Below, one piece after another: positions 23,329 through 31,650 of a stretch of DNA of 38,682 bases. The stretch covers positions 1 to 38,682 of the forward strand of contig JACQZF010000025.1 in assembly GCA_016213945.1 (NCBI GenBank), read 5' to 3'. This DNA is from Nitrospirota bacterium. GTDB lineage: Bacteria; Nitrospirota; Thermodesulfovibrionia; UBA6902. The notes below the pieces were generated by a model. That model ran no database searches. It saw nothing but the letters and a program-made list of their open reading frames with translations, and was not told where the DNA came from. The position numbers were made by a program, and so were the translations under genes. Every line of letters begins with the position of its first letter. Within the stretch, counting starts at the first letter, position 1.

Positions 23329-25760
23329 TATTGATATACCTCATCAATCTTGTTTATGATGCTGAGCCCTCTTAGTTTTGTCTTTGCCAGGCGGCTTATC
23401 AGTGAATCGCCTTTTTGCAGTTTGTCTAACATTTCATTTTTCCCGTCGGTATCGGATATGCTGCCGAGCCTGTACATTGCCCATTCGTCATCCGGATCTT
23501 TCTCATGAGCGGTCCCGTAATATGAAAGCGCCCTGTCGTCTCTTTCTTTGTCATAATGATAGTCAGCCAGCATTATGTAGTCTTCTGCGTCGCCGTCAAA
23601 CTTGTTTATCATCTTTTCATAAAACGCGACAACTTTTTGTGTATTGTCCGGAGCCGTTTCTTTAACGGCATTGATTATCTTTCCCAGCAGCTTCAGATCA
23701 GAGCTTTCAAATTCTTTTATTGCCATGAGATTCTTTAATGCCGGATCAAGACGTTTGTTAGAGTAGTTTATCCTTGCCTCTATCCTCTGCACCGCGTCTC
23801 CGGCATCTTTCGCTTTTGAATCCTTAAAAACAGTTATGTACCTCTCTGCCGCGGGCATATTCCCCAGCCCGACATAATAATCCGCAAGCTCAAGAGCGGC
23901 AGTGGTCCTTGCCTTGCCGGAGGTATTTTCCACAAGCCATGAACACAGCTTCAGGAACGGCCCGCCGTGGGGTTTCAGCTTATTTGCAATCTTCAGTAAG
24001 AATTCCTCCCTTGACGGATCAAGCATCCACTGCCCGACCTCTTTCCATAAGTCCGCGAGGCTTAATTCGCCTGTAGTCCTTTCGCCTGCCTCAAGCAGGA
24101 GTGTCTCAAGTTCCGCGAATGCCTCCGCAGGCGGCTCTTTTCCGTAAACGACTTCTTTTAACAAAGAAACGGACTCTTTACCCCTTCCCTCTTTCCTGTA
24201 AAGCTTCGCGAGCAGGATCAGGGTTTCTTTATACCTGCCTGAGGAGTCAAAATGACTGTGTCTGATTTCCTCAAGACTCGATATGGATTCCTTTAAATTA
24301 TTTGCCTTCAAATAGGTCAGCGACAGATTCAGTAAGGCCTCCTCTTTAATTTTTCTGTCTTTTGAGAAAGCTCCCGACTTAAAATATTCTATGGCCCTGG
24401 GATAATCCGCCTCTTCCATTGCAATCAGACCGAGGCTGATGATGGCGTTATCTCTGAAAGGGCCCGTATTGATTCCTGACATATGCCTTTTTGCTTCCGT
24501 AATCCTGCCGGCCGTGCGCATATTCTCACCGATTAAATAGTACGTCTCCGGCGATTTCCCGGGATAGGAGCTGTCAACGAGGGTTGCGTTATGATAGGCC
24601 TTCCCTGCCTCTTCAACCTTCCCGGATCTTTGCAATGCATTTGCCATGCTGAAGAGCACATCGGCCCCCCTGCCCGCATTTTCATAGTGCCGGACCGCCT
24701 CGGAAAACTCGCCTGTCGCTGAAAGGCTGTTTGCAAAACCGAGATGGGCCTTCGCAATATATTTTGAAGACGGGAAATCTTTTATAAAGATGGAATAGTT
24801 AGTTTTTGCTTCATATACGAGCCCGGTCTTCTGATAAATCTCCGCCCTTCTGATAAACGCCAGTTCTTTCAACTCCGTATTAGTTGAATATACGTACGCA
24901 AGCCTGAGCTGTTCAATGGCTTCAAGATATTTTTTTGCGCCGTCCAGGGCCTCTCCGTATATGAAGTGGTAAATGCCGAGGGAGTCGGCATCATTTGGTT
25001 TGTTCGCGGAAAGCTCTGCTATTACCTTAAACGGGTTATTCTCAGCCTTTAAAACCGACCATACCTTTTTATATTTTTCGGGAATGAAGTTGTAGTCATA
25101 GGTTGTTTTATCAGAGGCCGTTACCTCCGTTTTAGTATCTATATATTGCTCTGACAATTTATTACTGAAATCTCCGTCGCCTTCATAAGGCAATGTCTTA
25201 AGCTTCCTGCCGGCAGATGTCGTAATAATTCTATTTGAAAATCCCCCTGCCTCCCCCTTTTTCAAAGGGGAACTTTTGTCCCCTCTATTAAGACCAACAG
25301 TAGGTGCTTTAAGCAGGGGATTCAGGGGTGTGTTCCCAACTTTTTTTAAGGGGGGATTATTCTTTTCTGTCGCGTTGACCGTCTTTGTGTCCGCCTTTGG
25401 ATATGCGTCAATTACAAGGCGGCTCGGGCTGTCAAGTGAGAAGATCTTCAGGTCGGAACTGTTCTTCAGGGCGAATATAAGGGCGTCATTGTTTTTCCTG
25501 TAAGAAACAGGAAGCTTTTGCTGTTTCACCGCGAAGGCCGGGCCGGGAAAGTTGACCATGATCTCATGTCCCTTCTGACTCACCTTGCCCTTTGATATCA
25601 GATCATCCGGTCCTTCCAGGACAATTCTTAAAAATCCGGGATGATCGCTGGCCCTGATTTGAAGAGGAACATTGTCACTTTCAAGAGCGGCGTGTGACCC
25701 ATCTGGTTGGGGATAAAGCGCAAGCAGCATTAGTGTGATAACTGCACATAAAACATTCAT
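23328..25760 (-). CDS. Exported TPR protein of the flagellar regulatory operon
   Basis: An 810-residue protein I cannot name. A hydrophobic N-terminus (2-24) looks like a signal peptide, though it lacks the usual basic residues. An AMIN-like beta domain at about 28-122 (LQIRASDHPGFLRIVL, SRLVIDAYP) suggests peptidoglycan or envelope contact. Residues about 132-176 are a repeat-encoded linker (NNPPLKK, TPLNPLLK, SPLKKGEAGGF). From about 225 to the end TPR-like helical pairs dominate (LGIYHFIYGEALDGAKKYLE, AHLGFANSLSATGEFSEAVR). A consensus sigma-54 promoter lies just upstream, and the stop overlaps the kinase start, so it is probably a periplasmic scaffold or sensor co-regulated with the flagellar two-component pair. 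Function is inference. Confidence 0.75.
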   Translation of the reverse strand: MNVLCAVITLMLLALYPQPDGSHAALESDNVPLQIRASDHPGFLRIVLEGPDDLISKGKVSQKGHEIMVNFPGPAFAVKQQKLPVSYRKNNDALIFALKNSSDLKIFSLDSPSRLVIDAYPKADTKTVNATEKNNPPLKKVGNTPLNPLLKAPTVGLNRGDKSSPLKKGEAGGFSNRIITTSAGRKLKTLPYEGDGDFSNKLSEQYIDTKTEVTASDKTTYDYNFIPEKYKKVWSVLKAENNPFKVIAELSANKPNDADSLGIYHFIYGEALDGAKKYLEAIEQLRLAYVYSTNTELKELAFIRRAEIYQKTGLVYEAKTNYSIFIKDFPSSKYIAKAHLGFANSLSATGEFSEAVRHYENAGRGADVLFSMANALQRSGKVEEAGKAYHNATLVDSSYPGKSPETYYLIGENMRTAGRITEAKRHMSGINTGPFRDNAIISLGLIAMEEADYPRAIEYFKSGAFSKDRKIKEEALLNLSLTYLKANNLKESISSLEEIRHSHFDSSGRYKETLILLAKLYRKEGRGKESVSLLKEVVYGKEPPAEAFAELETLLLEAGERTTGELSLADLWKEVGQWMLDPSREEFLLKIANKLKPHGGPFLKLCSWLVENTSGKARTTAALELADYYVGLGNMPAAERYITVFKDSKAKDAGDAVQRIEARINYSNKRLDPALKNLMAIKEFESSDLKLLGKIINAVKETAPDNTQKVVAFYEKMINKFDGDAEDYIMLADYHYDKERDDRALSYYGTAHEKDPDDEWAMYRLGSISDTDGKNEMLDKLQKGDSLISRLAKTKLRGLSIINKIDEVYQ
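25240..25372. repeat. Tandem family A repeat units inside the TPR gene
   Basis: At least three CCCC/GGGG units (CCCCCTGCCTCCCCC...CAAAGGGGAAC, GTCCCCTC, GCAGGGGATTCAGGGG, AAGGGGGGATTATT) are placed in frame between the AMIN-like and TPR parts. The encoded linker is Pro/Lys/Gly/Asn rich and looks unstructured. Confidence 0.8.
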
Positions 25761-25772
25761 GCCTGCTAAACA

Positions 25773-25787
25773 GCAAGTAGCGTGCCA
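25773..25787 (-). promoter_or_regulatory. Sigma-54 promoter of the TPR-kinase-regulator operon
   Basis: On the minus strand TGGCACGCTACTTGC matches the consensus perfectly (TGGCAC-N5-TTGC, GG-N10-GC). The predicted +1 is at about 25761, essentially at the annotated ATG (25760), so the mRNA would be leaderless or start at the internal ATG of codon 11. Confidence 0.85.
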
Positions 25788-25872
25788 ATTTCAACTATTG
25801 ATTTTTTAAGATTTTACCAGGGAGATCTGCGTCAGTAAAATGACGGGGAACTGGACTGCTTTTATTTATTTT

Positions 25873-27267
25873 TCACTCAACTGTCTTCGCGCCGAAGTCG
25901 ATGGACTTCTTCTTCATTTTCTCAATCAGTGTGGTCCTGTTGAGTCCGAGAAGGCTTGCGGCTTTGCTCTTTATACCTTTGGACATTTCCAGCGCCTGAA
26001 TGATCAGATTGTTTTCTATTTCATCAAGCATCATGTTAAGGTCCACGCCCTCCGATGACAATGATTGCATTTTTGCAAGGCCCCTTTGCGCCTGGCGTTT
26101 TTCATGGAACCTATCGGGAAGGTCCTCAGGGACAATGGTGTCTCCTTCCTTCAGGATGATGAGGCGCTCCAACAGATTTTCAAGCTCCCGTACATTGCCG
26201 GGCCATCTGTAGTCTGTAAGATACCGCATCACTTCAGGGGAGATGACCGGAGGCTCTTTCTTTTTCCTTCTTGAAAGCTCCGCGATAAAATGTTCGACCA
26301 GCAGCGGGACATCTTCTTTCATCCTCCTGAGTGGAGGCAGGTGGACCGGGATCACATTTAATCTGTAGAAAAGGTCCTCTCTGAAGGCCTCTTCCTTCAC
26401 TGCCTTTTCCAGGTCCCTGTTTGTCGCGGCAATGATCCTCACGTCAACCTTTATGGTTTTTACTCCGCCCACCCTTTCAAACTCTTTTTCCTGGAGGACC
26501 CGGAGCAGCTTGACCTGGAGCGCAGGGACCAGCTCGCCTATTTCGTCAAGAAAGAGCGTGCCGTTGTTTGCAAGCTCAAAACGCCCGATCCTTGTATTGA
26601 CGGCCCCGGTGAACGCGCCTTTTTCATGGCCGAAAAGCTCGGACTCAAGAATGTCTTTTGGAATAGCAGCGCAATTCAGAGGGACAAATGTATTGCGCGC
26701 CCTTGAACTCTGATAGTGAATTGTCTTTGCGACAAGTTCTTTGCCTGTGCCGCTTTCCCCTGTGATAAGCACGGTGCTGTCGGTATCGGCGATCTTGTCG
26801 ATGAACTTGATAACATTCTGTACCGGCAGGGAGTTTCCTATGATCTTGTGGGTGCTGAACTTCTTTTTCAGTTCCTTCTTCAGCCTGATATTCTCTTCCT
26901 GAAGTTGTGAAACATCAAGCGCCCTTTTTATGGTAAAGAACATATCTTCAAGATCGAAAGGCTTTGTAATATAGTCGAAGGCCCCGAGTTTCATCGCCTC
27001 AACCGCGGTCTGCACACTGGCGTGTGCGGTGATCATTATCGGGGTGACATCGATCTTTTCAGAGGCAATATTGCGAAGAACATCCATGCCGTTCATACCC
27101 GGCATCATAAGATCAAGCAACAGAAGGTCAAACTTATCTTCTTTTAGAACAGTCAGACCGGTTTCCCCGTCGGAAGCGGTCAGGACTTCAAACCCTTTGG
27201 TCTCAAGAAAATCTTTTAAAAGTCCTCTGATAGATGCTTCATCATCTATTACCAGGATACGCTGCAT
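25873..27267 (-). CDS. Sigma-54-dependent response regulator, FleQ-like
   Basis: A 464-residue activator with receiver (1-120), AAA+ (about 140-375) and Fis-type helix-turn-helix (about 415-455) domains. The receiver keeps DD at 8-9 and Asp52 in LLDLMMPG, so phosphorylation is possible. The AAA+ domain has GESGTGKE and a canonical GAFTGA. The C-terminal helix-turn-helix reads [20 protein letters not shown], close to the RTTLVEKMRK motif of FleQ flagellar master regulators and different from the regulator at 21110-22414. It precedes a perfect sigma-54 promoter by 86 bases. It has no neighbouring kinase. It may instead be a PrsR- or ZraR-like regulator of PEP-CTERM or stress genes; the flagellar role is inferred from motif and place. 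Confidence 0.85.
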   Translation of the reverse strand: MQRILVIDDEASIRGLLKDFLETKGFEVLTASDGETGLTVLKEDKFDLLLLDLMMPGMNGMDVLRNIASEKIDVTPIMITAHASVQTAVEAMKLGAFDYITKPFDLEDMFFTIKRALDVSQLQEENIRLKKELKKKFSTHKIIGNSLPVQNVIKFIDKIADTDSTVLITGESGTGKELVAKTIHYQSSRARNTFVPLNCAAIPKDILESELFGHEKGAFTGAVNTRIGRFELANNGTLFLDEIGELVPALQVKLLRVLQEKEFERVGGVKTIKVDVRIIAATNRDLEKAVKEEAFREDLFYRLNVIPVHLPPLRRMKEDVPLLVEHFIAELSRRKKKEPPVISPEVMRYLTDYRWPGNVRELENLLERLIILKEGDTIVPEDLPDRFHEKRQAQRGLAKMQSLSSEGVDLNMMLDEIENNLIIQALEMSKGIKSKAASLLGLNRTTLIEKMKKKSIDFGAKTVE

Positions 27268-27316
27268 GGGTATATATTGCCATATTAAAAATGCGACGTC
27301 AACACTTTGACAGGAA

Positions 27317-27347
27317 GAAAAATAAAAACCCCGGCTAAAGCCGGGGT
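27317..27347 (-). terminator. Intrinsic terminator of ilvE
   Basis: On the minus strand ACCCCGGCT pairs with AGCCGGGGT with a tight loop, followed by TTTTATTTTT. It lies about 35 bases after the ilvE stop and insulates it from the regulator gene downstream. Confidence 0.9.
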
Positions 27348-27382
27348 AGAGTTTTGGTAACTTTCCTGGAAATATTTTTTAA

Positions 27383-28300
27383 TTACTTCACATACGCCAG
27401 CCAGGATTTGTAGGTCTTCACTTCTCCCTTTACGATCTTGAAGAAAAGGCCTTGAAGCTTCTTTGTTACGGGTCCCGGTTTACCTGTTCCAATCGTCCTT
27501 CCGTCCACTTCACGCACGGGCGTTACCTCCGCGGCAGTCCCTGAGAAAAATGCCTCGTCAGCGATGTAGACCTCATCGCGCGTAAAGTGTGCCTCACGGA
27601 CTTCGATCTTTCCCCTCCGCGCCATCTCCATGATGCTCTTTCTGGTGATGCCTTCAAGGACCGACGGAAGAGGCGGTGTGATTAGCGCGCCGTCTCTGAC
27701 GATAAAAATGTTCTGGCCTGTGCCTTCAGAGACAAAACCGCTTGTGTCAAGCATCAACGCTTCTTCATAACCGCACGCGAGCGCCTCGCGTTTTGCCAGC
27801 GTTGAATTTACATAGTCTCCGCAGGTCTTGCTTTTCGTCAAAGTCGCGCTCACGTGATGCCGCGCAAAAGAAGATATCTTTACCCTTATGCCGTTCTTGA
27901 TCCCGTCTTCTCCAAGATATGCGCCCCACGGCCATGCGGCGATCGCGACCCTTGCAGGGTTTTCCTTGGGATACAGGCCCATCGCCCCGTAGCCGAGATA
28001 AACAAGAGGGCGTATGTAGCATTCCTTGAGTCCATTGATTTTTACGGTGTCAATGATCGCTTTCTCAATTTCTTTATGTGAAAACGGGATATCGATCTTT
28101 AAGATATGGCAGGAATCAAAAAGCCTGTCCACATGTTCTTTCAATCTGAAGACAGCGGAACCGCTTTTGGTCTTATAGCATCTGATGCCCTCAAACGCTC
28201 CAGTGCCGTAGTGCAAAGTATGGGTCAGGATGTGAACGTTAGCGTCACCCCACTTAACAAATTTTCCGTCCATCCAGATAAATTTCGACTCGTTAAGCAT
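27383..28300 (-). CDS. ilvE: Branched-chain amino acid aminotransferase
   Basis: A PLP-dependent fold-type IV transaminase (305 residues, the family length) making or breaking Ile, Leu and Val with glutamate/2-oxoglutarate. The N-terminus has the [19 protein letters not shown] signature. The PLP lysine is in the [18 protein letters not shown] region, followed by GYEEALMLD and SEGTGQNIF. The late part has [11 protein letters not shown] and the [12 protein letters not shown] motif. GGAGG lies 4 bases before the ATG, and a terminator follows. With cimA at the other end of the window it fits a citramalate-based isoleucine route. Confidence 0.95.
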   Translation of the reverse strand: MLNESKFIWMDGKFVKWGDANVHILTHTLHYGTGAFEGIRCYKTKSGSAVFRLKEHVDRLFDSCHILKIDIPFSHKEIEKAIIDTVKINGLKECYIRPLVYLGYGAMGLYPKENPARVAIAAWPWGAYLGEDGIKNGIRVKISSFARHHVSATLTKSKTCGDYVNSTLAKREALACGYEEALMLDTSGFVSEGTGQNIFIVRDGALITPPLPSVLEGITRKSIMEMARRGKIEVREAHFTRDEVYIADEAFFSGTAAEVTPVREVDGRTIGTGKPGPVTKKLQGLFFKIVKGEVKTYKSWLAYVK

Positions 28301-28362
28301 CTTCCCTCCAGAAAGTGATTTGAAATTTAGGAGTAAGTAAAACCAATTCTTTAATTAAACTT

Positions 28363-28423
28363 GTCATGCTGAACTTGTTTCAGCATCTAATAACGTGAGG
28401 CCCTGAAACAAGTTCAGGGTGAC
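28363..28423. repeat. Palindromic repeat, GTCATGCTGAAC type (family B-related)
   Basis: TGCTGAACTTGTTTCAG pairs with CTGAAACAAGTTCAGGG, bounded by GTCA and TGAC. It lies in the gap between pcm and ilvE and leaves the ilvE ribosome-binding site intact. Confidence 0.8.
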
Positions 28424-28481
28424 AAATAAATAATCACGCTCCCAAATTATACTCCTTTATTTTAAAACTTTGCCACTGCCC

Positions 28482-29132
28482 TTAGACTTCTTTCTCGTCC
28501 CATCCGTCTTTTCCAATCAATGGAACAAAGACGCAGGGCGTTGAGATTAAACTGCTTATCCCTGTGGCGGTCTTTTTTATTTTATAGAGTGTCTGTGAGT
28601 ATCTGCTGCCGACAGGGATGACAAGCCTTCCGTTAACTTTCAACTGCTCTATGTATTGCTGGGGAATATGAGGCGCTGCTGCGGTAACTATTATCCCGTC
28701 ATATGGAGAATGTTCAGGCAGTCCGACTGTACCATCAGAAACTATCACGTGAACATTTGTGTAATTCAACTGTTTTAAAACACCCCGCGCCCTCAGGGAA
28801 AGCGGTTGTATTCTCTCGATTGTAAAAACCTCCGCGGCCAGCATTGATAGCACCGCGGCCTGATACCCTGACCCAGTGCCTACCTCAAGGATTTTTTCAT
28901 CTCCCTTTAGTTCAAGCAGCTCGGTCATTACAGCTACCATATAGGGCTGGGAAATCGTCTGCCCTTCGCCTATCGGCAGGGCCCCGTCATCGTAAGCTTT
29001 GCTTTGCAGGTATTCATCAACAAACAGATGCCTCGGCACACTTTCCATCGCGGCAAGCACCCTCTCGTCCTTGATGCCCCGGTCCCTTAACTGGTACTCC
29101 ACCATTTCAGAACGTTCTTTTTCGTATGCCAT
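28482..29132 (-). CDS. pcm: Protein-L-isoaspartate O-methyltransferase
   Basis: Repairs isoaspartyl damage in aged proteins by SAM-dependent methylation. At 216 residues it has the normal length. The SAM motif I is LEVGTGSGYQAAVL, preceded by the PCMT signature GQTISQPYMVA, and later motifs include PYDGIIVTAAAPHIP and the LVIPVG strand. The ATG lacks a clear ribosome-binding site because a family C repeat lies 5 bases upstream. surE, its frequent neighbour in other bacteria, is two genes upstream here. Confidence 0.95.
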   Translation of the reverse strand: MAYEKERSEMVEYQLRDRGIKDERVLAAMESVPRHLFVDEYLQSKAYDDGALPIGEGQTISQPYMVAVMTELLELKGDEKILEVGTGSGYQAAVLSMLAAEVFTIERIQPLSLRARGVLKQLNYTNVHVIVSDGTVGLPEHSPYDGIIVTAAAPHIPQQYIEQLKVNGRLVIPVGSRYSQTLYKIKKTATGISSLISTPCVFVPLIGKDGWDEKEV

Positions 29133-29136
29133 GTTC

Positions 29137-29163
29137 AGATGTAAGCTGTCAGCTAACAGCTAT
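29137..29163. repeat. Family C repeat (copy 3) at the FAD-protein/pcm junction
   Basis: TGTAAGCTGTCAGCTAACAGCTA is a short AGCT-rich inverted repeat like those at 1641-1722 and 16452-16497. It encodes the last residues and stop codon of the FAD protein and replaces the pcm leader. Confidence 0.6.
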
Positions 29164-30537
29164 CCTTCTCAATATCTCTCTTGCTGCAATTATACCAGAG
29201 GCGGAGGCCTGGATCAGTCCCCTGCTTACTCCCGCGCCGTCGCCGATAGCGAACAGGTTTTCAATCTCGGTTTCGAGGCTGCTGTTCAGCTTCAATTGCC
29301 TTGAGTAAAATTTGACCTCAACTCCATACAGCAGAGTATGTTTGCTGTAAACTCCCGGAGCGATTTTGTCCATCGCCTTGAGCATCTCAAGGATGTTCGT
29401 GATGTAACGGTGCGGGAGCACAAAACTCAGATCCCCGGGGGCCGCGTCGGGGAGCGTAGGTTTGACCTTTCCCCTTGCAATCCTTGTACGTGTTGATCTT
29501 CTGCCTGCCAGCAGATCGCCGAGCCTTTGAACGATCACGCCTTTGCCCAGGAGGTTGGCAAGCCTCGCAACATACCTCCCGTATAAATGCGGCTCGTCAA
29601 AAGGTTCCGTAAAATGTGTGCTGACGAGAAGCGCAAAATTTGTATTGCCGGTTTTCTTGTTGGAATAACTGTGCCCGTTGACGATCCACACGCCTTTCAC
29701 ACATTCCTTGACTATCTCGCCGTACGGGTTTACACAAAAAGTCCTCACACGGTCATTAAACTTTTTTGAATAAAAAATAAGCTTCGGTTCATATGTAATC
29801 TTTGTCAGAGGTTCAAGCACGGATGCAGGAAGTTCGACCCTGACGCCGATGTCCACGGGATTTTTCAGCAATGAAAGCCCCATTGTCTTTGCCTGCCTTT
29901 CAAGCCAGAGCGCCCCTTCCCTGCCCGGCGCAACAATTACAAACTTCCCGGAAATAGTTTCCTTGCCGCCTGTTTCAATTCCTGCTGCCTTACCGTCCCC
30001 GGTCAAGATAGTCCTGACGTCTTCGGAAAACGCGATATCGATCTTTGAATTGAGATCAGCCTTGATACTCTTCAGAAGCGCGGGACAGCGGTCTGTGCCA
30101 ATGTGTCTTATTCTGGAAGGCACCAGGGTCATGCTGTTTTCATCAGCAAGTTTTTTGAGGGATTCAACTTTTTCCATGTCGCCGCCAAAGACCTCAGCGG
30201 GTGCGCCGTACTTTACATAAATTTCGTCGGTATATTTTATAAGCCCTTCAAGCGCGGCTTCATCTACATATCGTGACAGGTTTCCGCCTGTTTCTTTTGA
30301 AAGTGTGAGCTTGCCGTCACTGAAAGCCCCGGCGCCGCCCCAGCCGCATAACAGGCCGCATTCGGGACAAGTAATGCACGGAATGCCCTGGGCGGAAGAT
30401 GGACATATCCTTGCTTCGATGTCCCTACCTTTTTCAATAAGCAGTATTTTGATGTCTTTGTTTGCTTTGACCAGTTCAAGGGCGGCAAATATGCCGGCAG
30501 GACCTGCCCCGACTATAATTACGTCGTAGTGTTTCAT
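29149..30537 (-). CDS. FAD-dependent dehydrogenase, COG2509-like
   Basis: A 462-residue flavoprotein. The N-terminal Rossmann motif is VIIVGAGPAGIFAALE, with a GD motif near the C-terminus (LFAIGDGAGVSRG) that binds the FAD ribityl chain. A Cys-rich stretch at about 45-65 (CPSSAQGIPCITCPECGLLC) precedes GWGGAGAFSDGKL, typical of the uncharacterised COG2509 family of predicted FAD dehydrogenases. The substrate is unknown. The last residues (AVS and stop) are encoded by a family C repeat, suggesting a recent change of C-terminus. No ribosome-binding site is visible; a repeat at 30543-30625 lies just upstream. The flavoprotein assignment is firm, the function open. Confidence 0.85.
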   Translation of the reverse strand: MKHYDVIIVGAGPAGIFAALELVKANKDIKILLIEKGRDIEARICPSSAQGIPCITCPECGLLCGWGGAGAFSDGKLTLSKETGGNLSRYVDEAALEGLIKYTDEIYVKYGAPAEVFGGDMEKVESLKKLADENSMTLVPSRIRHIGTDRCPALLKSIKADLNSKIDIAFSEDVRTILTGDGKAAGIETGGKETISGKFVIVAPGREGALWLERQAKTMGLSLLKNPVDIGVRVELPASVLEPLTKITYEPKLIFYSKKFNDRVRTFCVNPYGEIVKECVKGVWIVNGHSYSNKKTGNTNFALLVSTHFTEPFDEPHLYGRYVARLANLLGKGVIVQRLGDLLAGRRSTRTRIARGKVKPTLPDAAPGDLSFVLPHRYITNILEMLKAMDKIAPGVYSKHTLLYGVEVKFYSRQLKLNSSLETEIENLFAIGDGAGVSRGLIQASASGIIAAREILRRIAVS

Positions 30538-30542
30538 AATAA

Positions 30543-30625
30543 GAAAGTGGCAGAGGCGCAGAGGGACAGAGGCGCAAAGTCTTTAATCCCTTTGAGCCTT
30601 TGTGCCTTTGCCCCTTTGTGCCTGA
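30543..30625. repeat. Low-complexity GGCACAAAGGGGCAAAGG-type repeat (family E)
   Basis: On the minus strand a series of CACAAAGG/GCAAAGG/GAGGC units fills the gap between surE and the FAD protein. It is iterated but not a clean palindrome, and no promoter is recognisable in it. Confidence 0.55.
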
Positions 30626-30640
30626 TAATTGAATGTCTGC

Positions 30641-31408
30641 TCATTTGAATCCCTTTGTCCATTCTTTTCTTATCAACTCCAGTGCCTTGTAGTTCGTCAG
30701 ATCGAGATGCACCGGCGTCACGGAAATGTATCCTTTACGGACCGCGTCCAGGTCCGTGTCTTCGCCTGCCTCCAACTGCGGCGCGCCACCGCCAATCCAG
30801 TAAAATTGCCTTCCCCTCGGGTCGGACAATTCCTGAACAGCATTTTCGTACACCCTTTTCCCCTGTTTTGTAAACTTAACACCTTTTATCCTGCAGGTAT
30901 CCGGCACATTGACATTCAGCAGGGTGTCATCGGGCAGGCCTTTCTTAAAAACTTTCAGGACCATCTCTCTGGCAAATTCCGCTGCTGCCTTATAACCCGA
31001 AGCACGGGCCCGCAAGTTACCGTTGCTCCTGACAAGAGATACTGCAATAGACGGAATGCCGAGCAATGTCCCTTCAATCGCAGCGGCAACCGTACCGGAA
31101 TAAGTTACATCATCGCCGACATTGCCGCCGTTATTGATCCCGGAAACTATTATATCCGGCTTGCGGGGAAGTATTTTATTTACTCCAACGATAACGCAGT
31201 CTGTAGGCGTACCGTTTATAAAAAATGCATTGCGCCCTGCCCTTTCAAACTTCAAAGGCCTGTGCAGCGTGAGCGCGTGAGCAACCGCGCTTTGCTCAGT
31301 CTCCGGAGCTATAACGAAAACATCGCCTGCGGACCGGAGGGTTTTTGAAAGCATCTTAATACCGGGCGATGATATCCCGTCGTCGTTTGTCACTAAAATT
31401 GTGGGCAC
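30641..31408 (-). CDS. surE: 5'/3'-nucleotidase SurE
   Basis: A metal-dependent survival-protein phosphatase acting on nucleoside monophosphates and short polyphosphate, 255 residues. The N-terminal ILVTNDDGISSPGI gives the metal ligands (Asp-Asp), followed by APETEQSA and the SGINNGGNVGDDVTYSGTV motif with the metal-binding Asn and active-site Ser/Thr. The start is a GTG without a clear Shine-Dalgarno. It lies upstream of the FAD protein and pcm on the same strand and may be their first gene. Confidence 0.95.
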   Translation of the reverse strand: MPTILVTNDDGISSPGIKMLSKTLRSAGDVFVIAPETEQSAVAHALTLHRPLKFERAGRNAFFINGTPTDCVIVGVNKILPRKPDIIVSGINNGGNVGDDVTYSGTVAAAIEGTLLGIPSIAVSLVRSNGNLRARASGYKAAAEFAREMVLKVFKKGLPDDTLLNVNVPDTCRIKGVKFTKQGKRVYENAVQELSDPRGRQFYWIGGGAPQLEAGEDTDLDAVRKGYISVTPVHLDLTNYKALELIRKEWTKGFK

Positions 31409-31582
31409 GGATTTATTTTAACAAAACACGAAATTTTTAATTAGCCAGACGCGGATAGGAAGATTGTCAGGATCAACACTTCATCACATCAACCATCCTT
31501 ATAATTTTATAAATTGAATTTTCATTGATTTTCTAAGTTGAGTTCATTAAAATAAATCGCCTGTTACAAAATAAAACAGCAG

Positions 31583-31599
31583 TGCTTCAAATTGAAGCA
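31583..31599. promoter_or_regulatory. Perfect palindrome, possible operator of the TSUP operon
   Basis: TGCTTCAAATTGAAGCA has perfect 8-base arms around a central A, in the 242-base divergent gap between surE and the TSUP gene, about 50 bases before the TSUP start. The gap is AT-rich. The size and symmetry fit a dimeric repressor site; the factor is unknown and no regulator gene is adjacent. Confidence 0.5.
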
Positions 31600-31650
31600 A
31601 TCTTCTTTCAATAATTTCTAACATATTTTCTATAAAAGGAAGGACGAATA

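Noticed and set aside
27268-27310. Sigma-70 promoter for the FleQ-like gene (TTGACG on the minus strand)
   Set aside because: A plausible -35 exists but no convincing -10 at proper spacing; too weak to annotate.
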